A stretch of DNA of 64,000 nt from Stenotrophomonas sp. 57 (GCF_030291075.1 NZ_CP127407.1:1734001-1798000), one strand, 5' to 3'; counted from the first letter of the stretch, positions 1 to 11,317 are shown. Numbers and translations: made by a program. Notes: generated by a model from the letters alone, not told the origin.

Positions 1-108
1 TGATCGGCCATGGAAGCCGCCGACCAGCGGCTGAATGGGGCCGCCGGCCTTCGCGCCAGCGTTGCCCGGTCGGGCGCATGATGGCGACAGTTCCCCAAGG
101 AGATCGCC

Positions 109-558
109 ATGAAGACCCCGCTTCTGCTGGCCGGCCTCTGTATGGCCCTGGCCGCCTGCGCCACCACCGGCCGGCTCAGCAGCGCCGAAAAGCTGGACCT
201 GTACCGGGCCCACGCCGGTGCACCACAGAATGACATGCAGTTCTTCGGCAGCCTCAATGGCTGGACCGAGCTGGGTGCCAGCGCGCTGGCGGTCTGGACG
301 CGACCCAGCGAAGCCTACCTGCTGGAATTGAACGGCCCCTGCCAGGATCTGCCGTATGCCACCGCCATCGGCCTGACCAGCCAGATGAACCGTGTCTCGG
401 CGCGCTTCGACAAGGTGCTGGTGCGTGACCCTGCCGGCGGCCCGCGCATGCCGTGCTTCATCAACAGCATCCGCAAGCTGGACGTCAAGGCGCTGCGTGC
501 TTCCGAACAGGAGCTGCGCCAGGCGCAGGTGCAGGAGCGCGAGGAAAACGCGAAATAG
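109..558 (+). CDS. DUF6491-like lipoprotein
   Basis: 149-residue exported protein of unknown function. The N-terminus has a short basic start, a hydrophobic stretch and a lipobox ending LAAC with the lipidated Cys near residue 17, so it should be membrane anchored. The mature part has two further Cys (near GPC and MPC), which could form a disulfide. It resembles the small DUF6491 lipoproteins of Xanthomonadaceae. An AAGGAG ribosome site lies just before the ATG. It stands alone and is followed by an inverted pair of SMAG palindromes. Function is unknown. Confidence 0.75.
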   Translation: MKTPLLLAGLCMALAACATTGRLSSAEKLDLYRAHAGAPQNDMQFFGSLNGWTELGASALAVWTRPSEAYLLELNGPCQDLPYATAIGLTSQMNRVSARFDKVLVRDPAGGPRMPCFINSIRKLDVKALRASEQELRQAQVQEREENAK

Positions 559-561
559 GGC

Positions 562-625
562 GGTAGTGCCGGCCGCTGGCCGGCATCGCACGGATGCCAG
601 GTTGCCGGCCAGCGGCCGGCACGAC
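562..625. repeat. SMAG-type inverted pair of GTAG palindromes
   Basis: Two head-to-head palindromes, GGTAGTGCCGGCCGCTGGCC and its complement, separated by a short spacer. This is the typical GTAG-headed REP dimer of Stenotrophomonas and could fold as a large hairpin between the convergent genes on either side, possibly ending transcription or stabilising both 3 prime ends. Confidence 0.75.
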
Positions 626-632
626 CTGTGGG

Positions 633-902
633 TCAGGCTTCCGGAACGAAGCCTGCGGGCTTCTCCGCGTCCTTCTCGAACAGGAACTTGACCAGTTCGC
701 CTTCAAGAGACGCGCGGTGCTCCGGCGTGCGCGGTGACAGCCGGTTCTCGTTGATCAGCATGGTCTGGTGGGCCAGCCACGCGGCCCAGGCCTGCTTGCC
801 GATGTTGTTGAAGATGCGCTGGCCCAGCTCACCGGGGTAGGGCACGAAGTCCAGGCCCTCGGCATCGCGTTGTTCGTACTGGCAGAAGACGGTTCGGGGC
901 AT
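633..902 (-). CDS. yggX: Probable Fe(2+)-trafficking protein YggX
   Basis: 89-residue protein of the YggX family, which protects iron-sulfur clusters from oxidation and may pass Fe(II) to biosynthetic enzymes in the cytoplasm. It begins MPRTVFC with the conserved Cys7 and contains the family features around [13 protein letters not shown] and the WQAW-like segment ([17 protein letters not shown]). Length matches the family (about 90). The start at 902 is supported by the conserved N-terminus; a longer upstream frame would run into mutY. It lies 5 bases downstream of mutY, the same mutY-yggX pairing seen in many gammaproteobacteria, and is probably co-transcribed. Confidence 0.93.
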   Translation of the reverse strand: MPRTVFCQYEQRDAEGLDFVPYPGELGQRIFNNIGKQAWAAWLAHQTMLINENRLSPRTPEHRASLEGELVKFLFEKDAEKPAGFVPEA

Positions 903-907
903 GGCAC

Positions 908-2032
908 TCACTCGTGGTTGCGGGATTTCTTGGAGGTTCGTTTCGGGGTCTTGATCGTGGCGCCGTCGAGCAGCTTGCGGATCGGCGCCGGAAGGCCCAG
1001 CGCGGGCAGTTCGTCGGCAGCCACCCAGCGCAGCGTGGGTTCTTCCACGCGCAGGCCGTGTACCTGCCGCGACAGTACCTGCAGATGCAGCTTGTAGTGG
1101 CTGAAGGTGTGCTGCAGCACCGGCAGTTCGTCGGCATCTTCCAGCGAGCCGTCCACATGTGTGTCGAACCAGTCCTGCAGGTCGCTTCCCGTCTCGGCCT
1201 GCGGCAGCGTCCACAGCTGCGCCCAGATGCCGGTATCCGGCCGCTTCTGCAGCAGCACGCGCTGCTGGGCGTCGCGCAGCAGCAGGGCGACCGCTTCGCG
1301 TTCGGGCAGGGTCTTGCTGGGCTTGGGCGTCGGCAACTCAGCGGTGCGGCCTTCGCGGCGTGCCACGCAGTCGTCCTGCAGCGGGCAGATCACGCATGCC
1401 GGCTTGGCCCGACTGCAGACGGTGGCGCCCAGGTCCATCTGCGCCTGGGTGTAATCGGCCATGCGTCCGGCCGGAACCTGTGCCACGTGCGCCTCGGCGA
1501 TGGCCCACAACTGCTTCTCGATGGCCGGCAGGCCGGGGAAGCCGTCGATGCCGTGGTAACGGCTCAGCACGCGCTTGACGTTGCCATCGAGGATCGCGAG
1601 CGGGTCGTTCCAGGCTTGGCTGAGGATCGCACCGGCGGTGCTGCGGCCGATGCCGGGCAGGGCGTGCAGCGCCTCGAAATCACGCGGCAGGTCGCCCTCG
1701 TGCAGTTCGACGCAGCGCTTGGCTGCCGCGTGCAGGTTGCGGGCGCGAGCGTAGTAGCCAAGCCCGGCCCACTGCGCCATCACCGCGTCGTTGCTGGCAG
1801 CGGCAAGGTCGGGCAGGGTCGGGAAGTGCTGCAGGAACCGCTGGAAATACGGCATGACCGTGGCCACCTGGGTCTGCTGCAGCATGATCTCCGACAGCCA
1901 GACCCGGTAGGGGCTGCGCGGGTGCTGCCAGGGGAGGTCGTGGCGGCCGTGGTCGTCGAACCAGTGCAGCAGGCGGGCGACGAAGCCGTCGTGCTGGGCA
2001 GTGTCGGCGCTGGCGTGCGGCTGGCGGGGCAT
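908..2032 (-). CDS. mutY: Adenine DNA glycosylase MutY
   Basis: 374-residue base-excision repair enzyme that removes adenine opposite 8-oxoguanine. Visible features: the EIMLQQTQV motif with the catalytic Glu, the helix-hairpin-helix [12 protein letters not shown], the downstream Asp in [10 protein letters not shown], the iron-sulfur cluster motif C-x6-C-x2-C-x5-C ([17 protein letters not shown]), and a C-terminal NUDIX-like domain that recognises 8-oxoG. The start MPRQPHAS at 2032 is preferred because the open frame extending further upstream encodes low-quality sequence over a GTAG repeat. First gene of a mutY-yggX operon. Confidence 0.96.
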   Translation of the reverse strand: MPRQPHASADTAQHDGFVARLLHWFDDHGRHDLPWQHPRSPYRVWLSEIMLQQTQVATVMPYFQRFLQHFPTLPDLAAASNDAVMAQWAGLGYYARARNLHAAAKRCVELHEGDLPRDFEALHALPGIGRSTAGAILSQAWNDPLAILDGNVKRVLSRYHGIDGFPGLPAIEKQLWAIAEAHVAQVPAGRMADYTQAQMDLGATVCSRAKPACVICPLQDDCVARREGRTAELPTPKPSKTLPEREAVALLLRDAQQRVLLQKRPDTGIWAQLWTLPQAETGSDLQDWFDTHVDGSLEDADELPVLQHTFSHYKLHLQVLSRQVHGLRVEEPTLRWVAADELPALGLPAPIRKLLDGATIKTPKRTSKKSRNHE

Positions 2033-2071
2033 CGGCGTTCCAGAGAGGCAGCCAGCCGTGGGTTCACCCTC

Positions 2072-2098
2072 GTAGCGCCACCCCAGGGGTGGCTGCAC
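2072..2098. repeat. GTAG palindrome
   Basis: GTAGCGCCACCCCAGGGGTGGCTGC: a single SMAG-like stem-loop in the short gap between mutY and the upstream ftsY. Confidence 0.55.
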
Positions 2099-2123
2099 CA
2101 GAGTGCGGTGGCTGCACGGTATA

Positions 2124-3425
2124 TCAGGCACCCAGCGCTTCAGGCAGCAGGGCGTCGACGAAGGCTTCCGGATCGAACACGCGCAGGTCTTCCGGGCGCT
2201 CGCCGATGCCGGCAAAGCGGATCGGAATGCCGAACTCGCGGGCCAGCGCGAACACCACGCCGCCCTTGGCAGTGCCGTCCAGCTTGGTCACCACCAGGCC
2301 GGTCACGTTCACCGCAGCATTGAACTGGCGCAGCTGCGACAGCGCGTTCTGGCCGGTGGTGCCGTCGATCACCATCAGCACTTCATGCGGCGCGGTGGGG
2401 TCGATCTTGCCGAGCACGCGGCGGATCTTGCCCAGTTCGTTCATCAGGCCGGACTGGGTGTGCAGGCGGCCGGCGGTATCGGCAATCAGCACGGAGGTAC
2501 CGCGGGCCTTGCCGGCCTGCAGCGCGTCGAACGCCACCGAAGCGGCATCGGCGTTCTGACCCTGGGCGACCACGGCCACGCCATTGCGCTCGCCCCAGGC
2601 CTGCAGCTGGGCCACGGCCGCGGCACGGAAGGTATCGCCGGCGGCCAGCATCAGGCTGTGGCCATCATCCTTGAAGCGCTTGGCCAGCTTGCCGATGGTG
2701 GTCGTCTTGCCGACGCCGTTGACGCCGACGGTGAGCACCACGAAGGGCTTGGCATTGCGGTCGATCACCAGCGGCTTGGCCACCGGCTGCAGGATCGCGA
2801 TCAGCTCGGCGCGCAGCGCGGCCAGCAGCGCATTGGCATCGGCGAACTCGCGCGACTTCATGCGCCTGCGCAGGCCTTCGACCAGGTCGGTGGTGGCGCC
2901 GACGCCGACGTCAGCGGTGATCAGTGCGGTTTCCAGCTCGTCCAGCAGGTCGTCGTCGAGCTTGGGGTTGCGCGAGAACAGGCCGCCGAAGCTGCGGGCG
3001 ATGACACTGTTGCGCAGGCGCTCGCGCCAGCCGGGCTTGCCGGCCGGAGCGGGCACGGCGTCGACCGACGCGGCGGCGGGCAGGTCGTCGGCGACCGGGG
3101 CCGGGGCGGACTCAGGTACCGGTGCGGGTTCGATGGCCGCAGGCGCGATGGGAGCAACGTCGATCGGCGCCGGAGCTGCCGGAACCGGTGCGGCTGGAGC
3201 CGGAATCACCGGTGTGGGCGCGACAGCGACCGGAACGACGGCTGCGGGGGACGGCTCGACCGGTGCAGGCTCGGCCGGTACGGCTACAGGAGCCGGCTGC
3301 TTGTCCTCGACCGGCGCGGCCGACGGAAACGCCGCCGCCAGCTCTTCAGCCGAGTAGTGCTGGGTCTTGGGTGCCTCCGCTGCGGGGGCATCCTGGGGCT
3401 TCTTGCGGCGGAAAAAACTGAGCAT
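2124..3425 (-). CDS. ftsY: Signal recognition particle receptor FtsY
   Basis: 433-residue SRP GTPase that docks ribosome-nascent chain complexes at the inner membrane. The N-terminal 130 residues are a long Ala/Pro/Val-rich linker after a basic MLSFFRRKK start, then the NG domain: G1 P-loop GVNGVGKTTTIGKLA, DTAGR (G3) and TKLDGTAKGG (G4/closing loop). ATG at 3425 is chosen; a TTG two codons upstream is the only near alternative. The A domain is unusually proline-rich but of variable sequence in this family. It lies upstream of mutY on the same strand. Confidence 0.96.
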   Translation of the reverse strand: MLSFFRRKKPQDAPAAEAPKTQHYSAEELAAAFPSAAPVEDKQPAPVAVPAEPAPVEPSPAAVVPVAVAPTPVIPAPAAPVPAAPAPIDVAPIAPAAIEPAPVPESAPAPVADDLPAAASVDAVPAPAGKPGWRERLRNSVIARSFGGLFSRNPKLDDDLLDELETALITADVGVGATTDLVEGLRRRMKSREFADANALLAALRAELIAILQPVAKPLVIDRNAKPFVVLTVGVNGVGKTTTIGKLAKRFKDDGHSLMLAAGDTFRAAAVAQLQAWGERNGVAVVAQGQNADAASVAFDALQAGKARGTSVLIADTAGRLHTQSGLMNELGKIRRVLGKIDPTAPHEVLMVIDGTTGQNALSQLRQFNAAVNVTGLVVTKLDGTAKGGVVFALAREFGIPIRFAGIGERPEDLRVFDPEAFVDALLPEALGA

Positions 3426-3554
3426 TGGCAAAAGGCGCTGAAATCAGAGGGATATGCTACCACTCGGGCCTGTCGGGCCGATGTGGACTCAAGGTCGCGG
3501 CCCATCGGCCGTTAACCGGTCCGGAGGGCTGCGCAGTGCGGCCCGGAGACCGCC

Positions 3555-3854
3555 ATGAACAACGTGATGGGAACGGCACGCAGTGGCATGCGTGCAGCCC
3601 AGCAGGGCGTGCAGCTGGCCGCGCACAACGTGGCCAATCTGGCGACCCCGGATGCCCAGCGCCTGCAGCTGCAGCGTAGTGCGGTGGAGCAGGGCGGAGT
3701 GCAGGCCTCGGTGACCCCTGCCGGCGCCGATGTCAGTGCACCGCTGGGAGATCTGCTGGCAGCGAAAGCCGAAGTGGTGGCCTTCGCCGCCAATGCCACG
3801 GTGATCCGCCGCCAGGACCAGATGCTGGGCTCGCTGCTGGATCGCGAAGCCTGA
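3555..3854 (+). CDS. Orphan flagellar-rod-like small protein
   Basis: 99 residues. The N-terminus (residues 7-35, ARSGMRAAQQGVQLAAHNVA then NLATPDAQR) matches the pattern of the N-terminal rod motif of flagellar axial proteins, usually written SGLxAAxxxLxxxAxNIANxxTPGY, but the final G-Y is replaced by D-A. The rest is an Ala/Val-rich helical tail with no D1 domain and no flagellar genes nearby. It has a GGAG site 7 bases before the ATG. It may be a small secreted or regulatory relative of FlgB/FlgC, or a decayed copy; the function is unknown. Confidence 0.6.
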   Translation: MNNVMGTARSGMRAAQQGVQLAAHNVANLATPDAQRLQLQRSAVEQGGVQASVTPAGADVSAPLGDLLAAKAEVVAFAANATVIRRQDQMLGSLLDREA

Positions 3855-3879
3855 GCCCCCTCGGCAGGCGCCAACCGCC

Positions 3880-3985
3880 GCCCCTGGTGGGTGCCAACCC
3901 TGGCTGGCATGCTTGACCTGCCCTGGTAGGTGCCAACCTTGGTTGGCACGCTTTTGGGGCGCCAACCAAGGTGGGCCTCTACCAA
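3880..3985. repeat. Cluster of three SMAG-like palindromes
   Basis: Three related stem-loops in a row: GGTGCCAACCCTGGCTGGCA, GGTAGGTGCCAACCTTGGTT and, inverted, GCCAACCAAGGTGGGCCTCT followed by ACC. They occupy the gap between the convergent orphan rod-like gene and htpG. Confidence 0.7.
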
Positions 3986-4022
3986 GGCACCGCCGGGCCA
4001 TGCCCGGCGACCACCGCCTCGA

Positions 4023-5915
4023 TCAGGCCGACAGCTCCAGCAGCAGTTTGTTCAGGCGCGCCACGTAGGCGCCCGGGTCCTTCAGGCTGTCACCGGCGGC
4101 CAGCGCGGCCTGGTCGAACAGCACCCGGCCCAGATCGTCGAAACGTGCGCCATCGCCTTCGGCATCCAGCTTGGCGATCAGCGGGTGGCCCGGGTTGATC
4201 TCCAGCACCGGCTTGCTGTCGGGCACCTTCTGCCCGCTGGCCTCTAGGATCTGCCGCATCTGCAGGCCCAGGTCCTGTTCGCCAATGGCCAGCACCGCCG
4301 GCGAATCGGTCAGGCGGTGCGACACGCGCACCTCGGCCACGTCATCGCCCAGCACCGTCTTCAGGCGCTCCACCAGGGCCTGCTTGTCCTTGGCGGCGGC
4401 TTCCTGTTCCTGCTTGTCCGCTTCGGTCTCCAGCGCGCCCAGGTCGAGGTCGCCACGGGCGATGTCAACGAAGCCCTTGCCGTCGAAATCGGTCAGGTAG
4501 CCCATCAGCCACTCGTCGATGCGGTCGGTCAGCAGTAGCACTTCCACGCCCTTCTTGCGGAACACTTCCAGGTGCGGGCTGTTGCGCACCTGGCTGTAGC
4601 TCTCGCCGGTCAGGTAATAGATCTTGTCCTGGCCTTCGGCCATGCGGCCGATGTAGTCGGCCAGCGACACGGTCTGCGCATCGGCGTCGCCACGGGTGGA
4701 GGCGAAGCGCAGCAGGCCGGCCACCTTCTCGCGGTTGTTGTAGTCCTCGGCCGGGCCTTCCTTCAGCACCTGGCCGAATTCCTTCCAGAACGTGGCGTAC
4801 TGCTCGGGCTTGTCGGTGGCCAGCTTCTCCAGCATGTCCAGCGAGCGCTTGGTCAGCGCGGCCTTCATCGAGTCGATGACCGGACCGGACTGCAGGATCT
4901 CGCGCGAGACGTTCAGCGACAGGTCGTTGGAATCAACCACGCCCTTGATGAAGCGCAGGTACAGCGGCAGGAACTGCTCGGCCTGGTCCATTACGAACAC
5001 GCGCTGCACGTAAAGCTTGAGGCCCTTGGGCGCGTCGCGGTGGTACAGGTCGAACGGCGCGCGGCCGGGCACGTACAGCAGCGAGGTGTACTCCAGCTTG
5101 CCTTCGACCTTGTTGTGGCTCCACGCCAGCGGGTCGCTGTGGTCGTGCGCGACGTGCTTGTAGAACTCGGTGTACTCGGCGTCACTGATCTCGGTGCGCG
5201 GGCGGGTCCAGAGCGCGCTGGCGCGGTTGACGGTTTCCCATTCGACAGCAGCGCCTTCTTCGCCGCCTTCCTTCGGCATCTGGATCGGCAGGCCGATGTG
5301 GTCCGAGTACTTCTTCAGGATGCTGCGCAGGCGCCAGCCATCGGCGAAGTCATGCTCGCCTTCCTTCAGGTGCAGCACGATGCGGGTGCCGCGCTCGGCC
5401 TTGTCGACGGTGGCTACCTCGAAATCGCCTTCGCCGCGCGAGGTCCAGCGCACGCCTTCGCCGGCAGCCAGGCCGGCGCGGCGCGAGGTCACTTCCACTT
5501 CGTCGGCAACGATGAAGGCGCTGTAGAAGCCGACGCCGAACTGGCCGATCAGCTGCGAATCCTTCTTCTGGTCGCCGGACAGCTGGCGCAGGAAGTCGCC
5601 GGTACCGGACTTTGCAATCGTGCCGAGGTGGGCGATGGCTTCGGCGCGGCTCATGCCGATGCCGTTGTCTTCGATGGTGATGGTGTGGGCGGCGGGATCG
5701 AAGCTGACGCGCACGCGCAGTTCGCTGTCGCCTTCCAGCAGGGCCGGCTGGGTCAGGGCCTCGAAGCGCAGCTTGTCGGCGGCGTCGGCAGCGTTGGAGA
5801 CCAGCTCGCGGAGGAAGATCTCCTTGTTGGAGTACAGCGAGTGGATCATCAGCTGCAGCAGCTGCTTGACTTCGGTCTGGAAGCCAAGGGTTTCGGTCTG
5901 GGTGGTCTCGGTCAT
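4023..5915 (-). CDS. htpG: Molecular chaperone HtpG (Hsp90)
   Basis: 630-residue cytosolic Hsp90. The GHKL ATPase domain is complete: [11 protein letters not shown] (motif I with the catalytic Glu ahead of it), [11 protein letters not shown], and [11 protein letters not shown]. The middle domain has the ATP-contacting Arg region (NVSREILQ) and the C-terminal dimerisation domain is present. Length matches the family. A candidate sigma-32 promoter lies upstream. No accessory gene is linked to it. Confidence 0.97.
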   Translation of the reverse strand: MTETTQTETLGFQTEVKQLLQLMIHSLYSNKEIFLRELVSNAADAADKLRFEALTQPALLEGDSELRVRVSFDPAAHTITIEDNGIGMSRAEAIAHLGTIAKSGTGDFLRQLSGDQKKDSQLIGQFGVGFYSAFIVADEVEVTSRRAGLAAGEGVRWTSRGEGDFEVATVDKAERGTRIVLHLKEGEHDFADGWRLRSILKKYSDHIGLPIQMPKEGGEEGAAVEWETVNRASALWTRPRTEISDAEYTEFYKHVAHDHSDPLAWSHNKVEGKLEYTSLLYVPGRAPFDLYHRDAPKGLKLYVQRVFVMDQAEQFLPLYLRFIKGVVDSNDLSLNVSREILQSGPVIDSMKAALTKRSLDMLEKLATDKPEQYATFWKEFGQVLKEGPAEDYNNREKVAGLLRFASTRGDADAQTVSLADYIGRMAEGQDKIYYLTGESYSQVRNSPHLEVFRKKGVEVLLLTDRIDEWLMGYLTDFDGKGFVDIARGDLDLGALETEADKQEQEAAAKDKQALVERLKTVLGDDVAEVRVSHRLTDSPAVLAIGEQDLGLQMRQILEASGQKVPDSKPVLEINPGHPLIAKLDAEGDGARFDDLGRVLFDQAALAAGDSLKDPGAYVARLNKLLLELSA

Positions 5916-5965
5916 CGATTAAGGCTCCATGTGCAATGCCGCGCCAGCGCGTGCGGCCTCGCCAA

Positions 5966-5994
5966 GGGGTAGGGATGATTGTCCCGAAATCAAG
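5966..5994 (-). promoter_or_regulatory. Candidate sigma-32 promoter of htpG
   Basis: Read on the minus strand: CTTGAT (5994-5989), a 14-base spacer, then CCCTACCCC (5974-5966). This fits the heat-shock pattern CTTGAA / CCCCATNT at correct spacing, about 50 bases before the htpG ATG. Confidence 0.45.
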
Positions 5995-6040
5995 GGGGGT
6001 GTTCTGGCAGGGCGGCGCCCTGCACCCACAGAGGCCAGGG

Positions 6041-6088
6041 CAACGGCAACGGCCGAAGCAACAGCAACAGCCGAAGCAACAGCAACAG
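6041..6088. repeat. Short tandem repeat, 18-bp unit
   Basis: Two exact copies of CCGAAGCAACAGCAACAG (6053-6070, 6071-6088), preceded by a degenerate CAACGGCAACGG. A related AAAGCCAAAGCC-type stretch sits at the same relative place beside the long hairpin at 56396, so the tract seems to belong to a larger compound element. Confidence 0.7.
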
Positions 6089-6105
6089 CTGGCGTTCCTT
6101 GGGAT

Positions 6106-6209
6106 GGCGGGGCGGTGCGGGTTGGCAGGACACGCCGTGAACCCGTCCCTGGGGGCTCGATGGCGCCATCCATGGCGCCAACGGTCCTGCCAACCCACAC
6201 CGCCCCGCC
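6106..6209 (+). repeat. Long covarying hairpin element, copy A
   Basis: 26-base arms, 6106-6131 and 6184-6209, complementary with one mismatch. The loop carries a core related to GCCG..AA..CGTCCCTG..GGCT.G followed by a palindrome around CATCCATG. Copies B (56142-56243) and C (56396-56497, opposite strand) share the core while their arm sequences differ. Confidence 0.7.
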
Positions 6210-6468
6210 TCTGACGGGTTCACTCGGCGGTTGGTAGGTGTCGACCTTGGTCGACACATCTGTCAGATATCGAAATAAAACTGGCCTGTATGTCGAGCAT
6301 CGGATCGCGTCTGGGGCGGAGCCCCCTGAGTCAGGGGGCGGCCGCGAAGCGGCGGGGGGGGGGAAGCTGGTAAGTGGGGCCCGCGTTTCGCGCAGCGAAG
6401 CGTGGGAGCGACAGCGCGCATGCGTTGGCGCGTCCCCGGGCGCCGCCCGGACGACTACAATCCCGCTC

Positions 6469-6506
6469 ATGCTGAAATTCTCGAATACCTCCCGCCGGGG
6501 GCGCCG

Positions 6507-6510
<4 letters not shown>
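6469..6510 (+). CDS. Possible 13-codon leader frame coupled to rsmD
   Basis: ATG at 6469 opens a 13-residue frame, MLKFSNTSRRGRR, whose stop TGA overlaps the GTG start of rsmD (GTGA at 6507-6510). It could be a translational-coupling leader. It is also possible that it is accidental. Nothing in it suggests attenuation by amino-acid supply, although three Arg pairs are close to the end. Confidence 0.3.
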
Positions 6511-7621
<1,111 letters not shown>

Positions 7622-7681
7622 GCCCTGCTGTACCCGCACCCCATTACGTACAACACCACGCACCATTCCGGGAGGAAACCC

Positions 7682-8173
7682 ATGAACACCACCATGCGCG
7701 CGATGATGATCGCTTCGTTGGCCCTGGCCTTCACCGCCTGCAAGAAGGAAGAGGCCGCTCCGGTCGACGAGGCCAAGCAGGCCCTGGTCGCCCCGTCCAA
7801 GGATGACGATGCAGGCTGGAAGAAGTACCTGCAGGAAGTGGCCATCCAGAACATGGGCAACATCACAAACAGCCCGTTCCTGTACTACCTCTCGCCGGAA
7901 TCGGACCCGGACTTCCAGGCCAAGTACGAGCGCCAGACCGAGAGCGCGACCCAGGCCGTGGCCCGTGGCGTGCAGCCGGGCAACATGCTGGCCTTCGGTT
8001 CGTCGGCCTCGGGCAAGATGGCTGACATGATCCAGACCGTCTTCAAGGACGTGTCGCCGGATTCGATGAAGGGCGTGCGCGTCGTATTCATCGGCCAGTC
8101 GGCCGACAACGCCCGCGTGCAGGCAGCCGTGCAGCCGACCGGCGCCGAGTACATTTTCGTCGAAGCCAAGTAA
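7682..8173 (+). CDS. Conserved hypothetical lipoprotein
   Basis: 163 residues with a signal peptide and lipobox LAFTAC (Cys at residue 20), followed by KKEE and a mostly polar mature domain. No catalytic motif is visible. A GGAGG ribosome site precedes the ATG. It stands between coaD and the ferredoxin gene and is probably transcribed alone. Function is unknown. Confidence 0.75.
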   Translation: MNTTMRAMMIASLALAFTACKKEEAAPVDEAKQALVAPSKDDDAGWKKYLQEVAIQNMGNITNSPFLYYLSPESDPDFQAKYERQTESATQAVARGVQPGNMLAFGSSASGKMADMIQTVFKDVSPDSMKGVRVVFIGQSADNARVQAAVQPTGAEYIFVEAK

Positions 8174-8304
8174 GACCGAGCCGTGGCGGCCACGCTGCGG
8201 CGTGGCCCGGGCGGCATCCTGCAGGGGTGCCGCTGATGACCTGACCGTTCCGCGCGCCCGCGCGGGGCGGTCCTTGTCCCAAGGCGCGGGCGAGGAGTAT
8301 CGCC

Positions 8305-8586
8305 ATGTCGCTGAAAATCAATGAGCTCTGCGTCAACTGTGACGTCTGCGAGCCGGCCTGCCCGAACCAGGCCATTTCGATGGGTGAAACCATCTACGTG
8401 ATCGACCCTGCGCGCTGTACCGAATGCGTGGGTCATTTCGACGAACCGCAGTGCGTGGTCGTCTGCCCGGTCGAATGCATCGACCCGGACCCGGAGATCG
8501 TGGAAACGGAAGACCAGCTGCTGGCCAAGCTGCGCCAGTTGCAGCACGATCACCCCGAACTCTACGCGGAGCCCCCATCCGAATGA
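8305..8586 (+). CDS. yfhL: YfhL-family 4Fe-4S dicluster ferredoxin
   Basis: 93-residue ferredoxin with two cluster motifs: CVNCDVCEPACPNQA (C-x2-C-x2-C-x3-C-P) and CTECVGHFDEPQCVVVCPVEC (C-x2-C-x8-C-x3-C). The extended spacing of the second motif is typical of the YfhL/FdxA-like group. It moves electrons in the cytoplasm; the partner is not known. Its stop overlaps the ATG of ggt (ATGA at 8583-8586), so the two are probably translated together. Confidence 0.9.
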   Translation: MSLKINELCVNCDVCEPACPNQAISMGETIYVIDPARCTECVGHFDEPQCVVVCPVECIDPDPEIVETEDQLLAKLRQLQHDHPELYAEPPSE

Positions 8587-10313
8587 AGACGCTGATCGTC
8601 CGCCCCCTGTTGCTGCTCGGCCTGCTGCTGAGCCCGATGGTCTGGGCCGACAGCCCGGCCCGTGCCGAGCGCCCCGATGGCGCGGCCATTGCCAGTGGCC
8701 ATGCGCTGGCCACCCAGGCCGGCATCGACATCCTGGCGCAGGGCGGCAATGCCTTCGATGCCGCGGTGGCGGTGTCGTCCACGCTGGCGGTGGTCGAGCC
8801 GATCAGCTCCGGCCTGGGCGGCGGGGGCTTCTTCCTGCTGCATGACGCGGCCACCGGCAAGGACGTGATGCTGGACGCGCGCGAGACCGCGCCGGCCGCC
8901 GCCACGCCGCAGGCCTTTCTCGACAAGCAGGGCAACCTGGACCGCGACCGCTCGGTAAACGGGGCCTGGTCGGCCGGTATTCCGGGCCTGCCCGCAGCGC
9001 TGGTCGAGCTGTCGGCCAAGCACGGCAAGCTGCCGCTGTCTGCATCGCTGCAGCCGGCGATCCGCATCGCGCGCGAAGGCTTCCCGGTGTACGACCGCAT
9101 GGCCAAGGGCTATGCGTCGCGCCGCGAAGTGATGGAACGCTATCCCGGCACCCGTGAGGTCTACCTGCGCAACGGCAAGCCGATCGCCACCGGTGACCTG
9201 TTCAAGCAGCCGGAACTGGCGCAGACGCTGGAACGCCTGGCGATGGGTGGCTTCGATGGCTTCTACAAGGGCCAGACCGGAAAGCTGCTGTTGGCCGGCG
9301 TGAAGCAGGCGGGCGGCAAGTGGACCGCTGAAGAGCTGGCCGGCTACCGGGTGAAGCAGCGCGAGCCGATCGTCTTCAACTACAACGGCTGGAAGATCAC
9401 CACCGCGCCGCCGCCGTCGTCCGGTGGCATCGCGCTGGCCAGCATGCTGCAGATCCTGGAAGGCTGGGACATCAAGCAGATGGACCCGGCACACCGCACC
9501 CACCTGGTGGTGGAATCGATGCGCCGCGCCTACCGCGACCGCACCTTCTTCCTCGGCGATCCGGACTTCGTGCAGATCCCGCAGAAGGTGCTGACCAGCA
9601 AGGACTACGCGCAGGGCCTGCGCGCTACCATCCATCCGGAGAAGGCCACGCCCAGCGACCTGCTGTCGGGCAACCCGACGCCGCTGGAAGACGACGAGAC
9701 CACGCACTTCTCGATCATCGACCGCGATGGCAACCGCGTCGGCGCCACCCAGACCGTCAACCTGCTGTACGGCTCGGGGCTTATTCCGAAGGGCACCGGC
9801 GTGCTGCTGAACAACGAGATGGACGACTTCGCGCTGAAGCCGGGCACGCCCAATGCGTTCGGCGTGATGGGCTACGAGGCCAATGCGCCGAAGCCGGGCA
9901 AACGCATGCTCAGCTCGATGACGCCCACCTTCATGGAAAACAGCGACAAGGTGATCGTGCTGGGCACCCCGGGTGGCAGCCGCATCATCACCATGGTGTT
10001 GCTGGGCATCCTCGGTTACGACGCCGGCCTGGATGCGCAGCAGGTTGCCGCGCTGCCGCGTTACCACCACCAGTGGCTGCCGGACCTGATCGAAGCCGAG
10101 GACGATGCGTTCGACGCGGCGACGGTGAAGCAGCTGCAGGCGATGGGCCACAAGATCGACCTGCCGGGCAATGTCGCCGCGGGCGGCCGCGGTTCCAGCC
10201 ACGTCTGGGGCAACCTGCAGACGGTGGAATGGGACCGCAAGGCCAATAGGCTGTTCGGCGGCAGCGACCCGCGCAATCCGGTGGGCAGCGCCCAGGTCGT
10301 TCCGGCCCGCTGA
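8583..10313 (+). CDS. ggt: Gamma-glutamyltransferase (periplasmic)
   Basis: 576-residue Ntn-hydrolase that hydrolyses or transfers the gamma-glutamyl group of glutathione. A signal peptide (residues 1 to about 23, ending MVWADS) exports it. The autoprocessing site is the first Thr of TTHFSIID at residue 373, which becomes the N-terminal nucleophile of the small subunit; substrate loops such as SSMTPTF and GTPGGSRI are present. The start ATG overlaps the stop of the ferredoxin gene. A SMAG palindrome and a terminator hairpin follow. Confidence 0.95.
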   Translation: MKTLIVRPLLLLGLLLSPMVWADSPARAERPDGAAIASGHALATQAGIDILAQGGNAFDAAVAVSSTLAVVEPISSGLGGGGFFLLHDAATGKDVMLDARETAPAAATPQAFLDKQGNLDRDRSVNGAWSAGIPGLPAALVELSAKHGKLPLSASLQPAIRIAREGFPVYDRMAKGYASRREVMERYPGTREVYLRNGKPIATGDLFKQPELAQTLERLAMGGFDGFYKGQTGKLLLAGVKQAGGKWTAEELAGYRVKQREPIVFNYNGWKITTAPPPSSGGIALASMLQILEGWDIKQMDPAHRTHLVVESMRRAYRDRTFFLGDPDFVQIPQKVLTSKDYAQGLRATIHPEKATPSDLLSGNPTPLEDDETTHFSIIDRDGNRVGATQTVNLLYGSGLIPKGTGVLLNNEMDDFALKPGTPNAFGVMGYEANAPKPGKRMLSSMTPTFMENSDKVIVLGTPGGSRIITMVLLGILGYDAGLDAQQVAALPRYHHQWLPDLIEAEDDAFDAATVKQLQAMGHKIDLPGNVAAGGRGSSHVWGNLQTVEWDRKANRLFGGSDPRNPVGSAQVVPAR

Positions 10314-10316
10314 TGC

Positions 10317-10343
10317 GGTAGTACCGGCCGTTGGCCGGCTATG
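10317..10343. repeat. GTAG palindrome
   Basis: GGTAGTACCGGCCGTTGGCC followed by GGCTA: a single SMAG-like stem-loop just after the ggt stop. Confidence 0.6.
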
Positions 10344-10359
10344 TGGCAGATCACCAGGA

Positions 10360-10379
10360 CCCCGCCACGGCGGGGTTTT
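10360..10379 (+). terminator. Rho-independent terminator after ggt
   Basis: Stem CCCCGC / GCGGGG with loop CACG, followed by TTTT. Confidence 0.75.
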
Positions 10380-10429
10380 CCGTTTGCCTTCTAGCGATTA
10401 TTTAACGGTCCGGCGCCGATAATCCACGC

Positions 10430-11317
<888 letters not shown>

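Larger units (their letters stand above)
5995..6506. other. Long noncoding gap between htpG and rsmD
   Basis: About 510 bases without a supportable gene apart from a 13-codon leader frame (6469-6510). It contains an 18-bp tandem repeat (6041-6088), a long hairpin element (6106-6209), a GTAG palindrome GGTAGGTGTCGACCTTGGTC at about 6234, and a G-run (GCGGCGGGGGGG) near 6350-6362 that ends a low-complexity stretch. Confidence 0.6.

Noticed and set aside
6041..6088. CRISPR-like short repeats before rsmD
   Set aside because: The units are 18 bp, directly adjoining, without spacers, and there are no cas genes. It is a plain tandem repeat.
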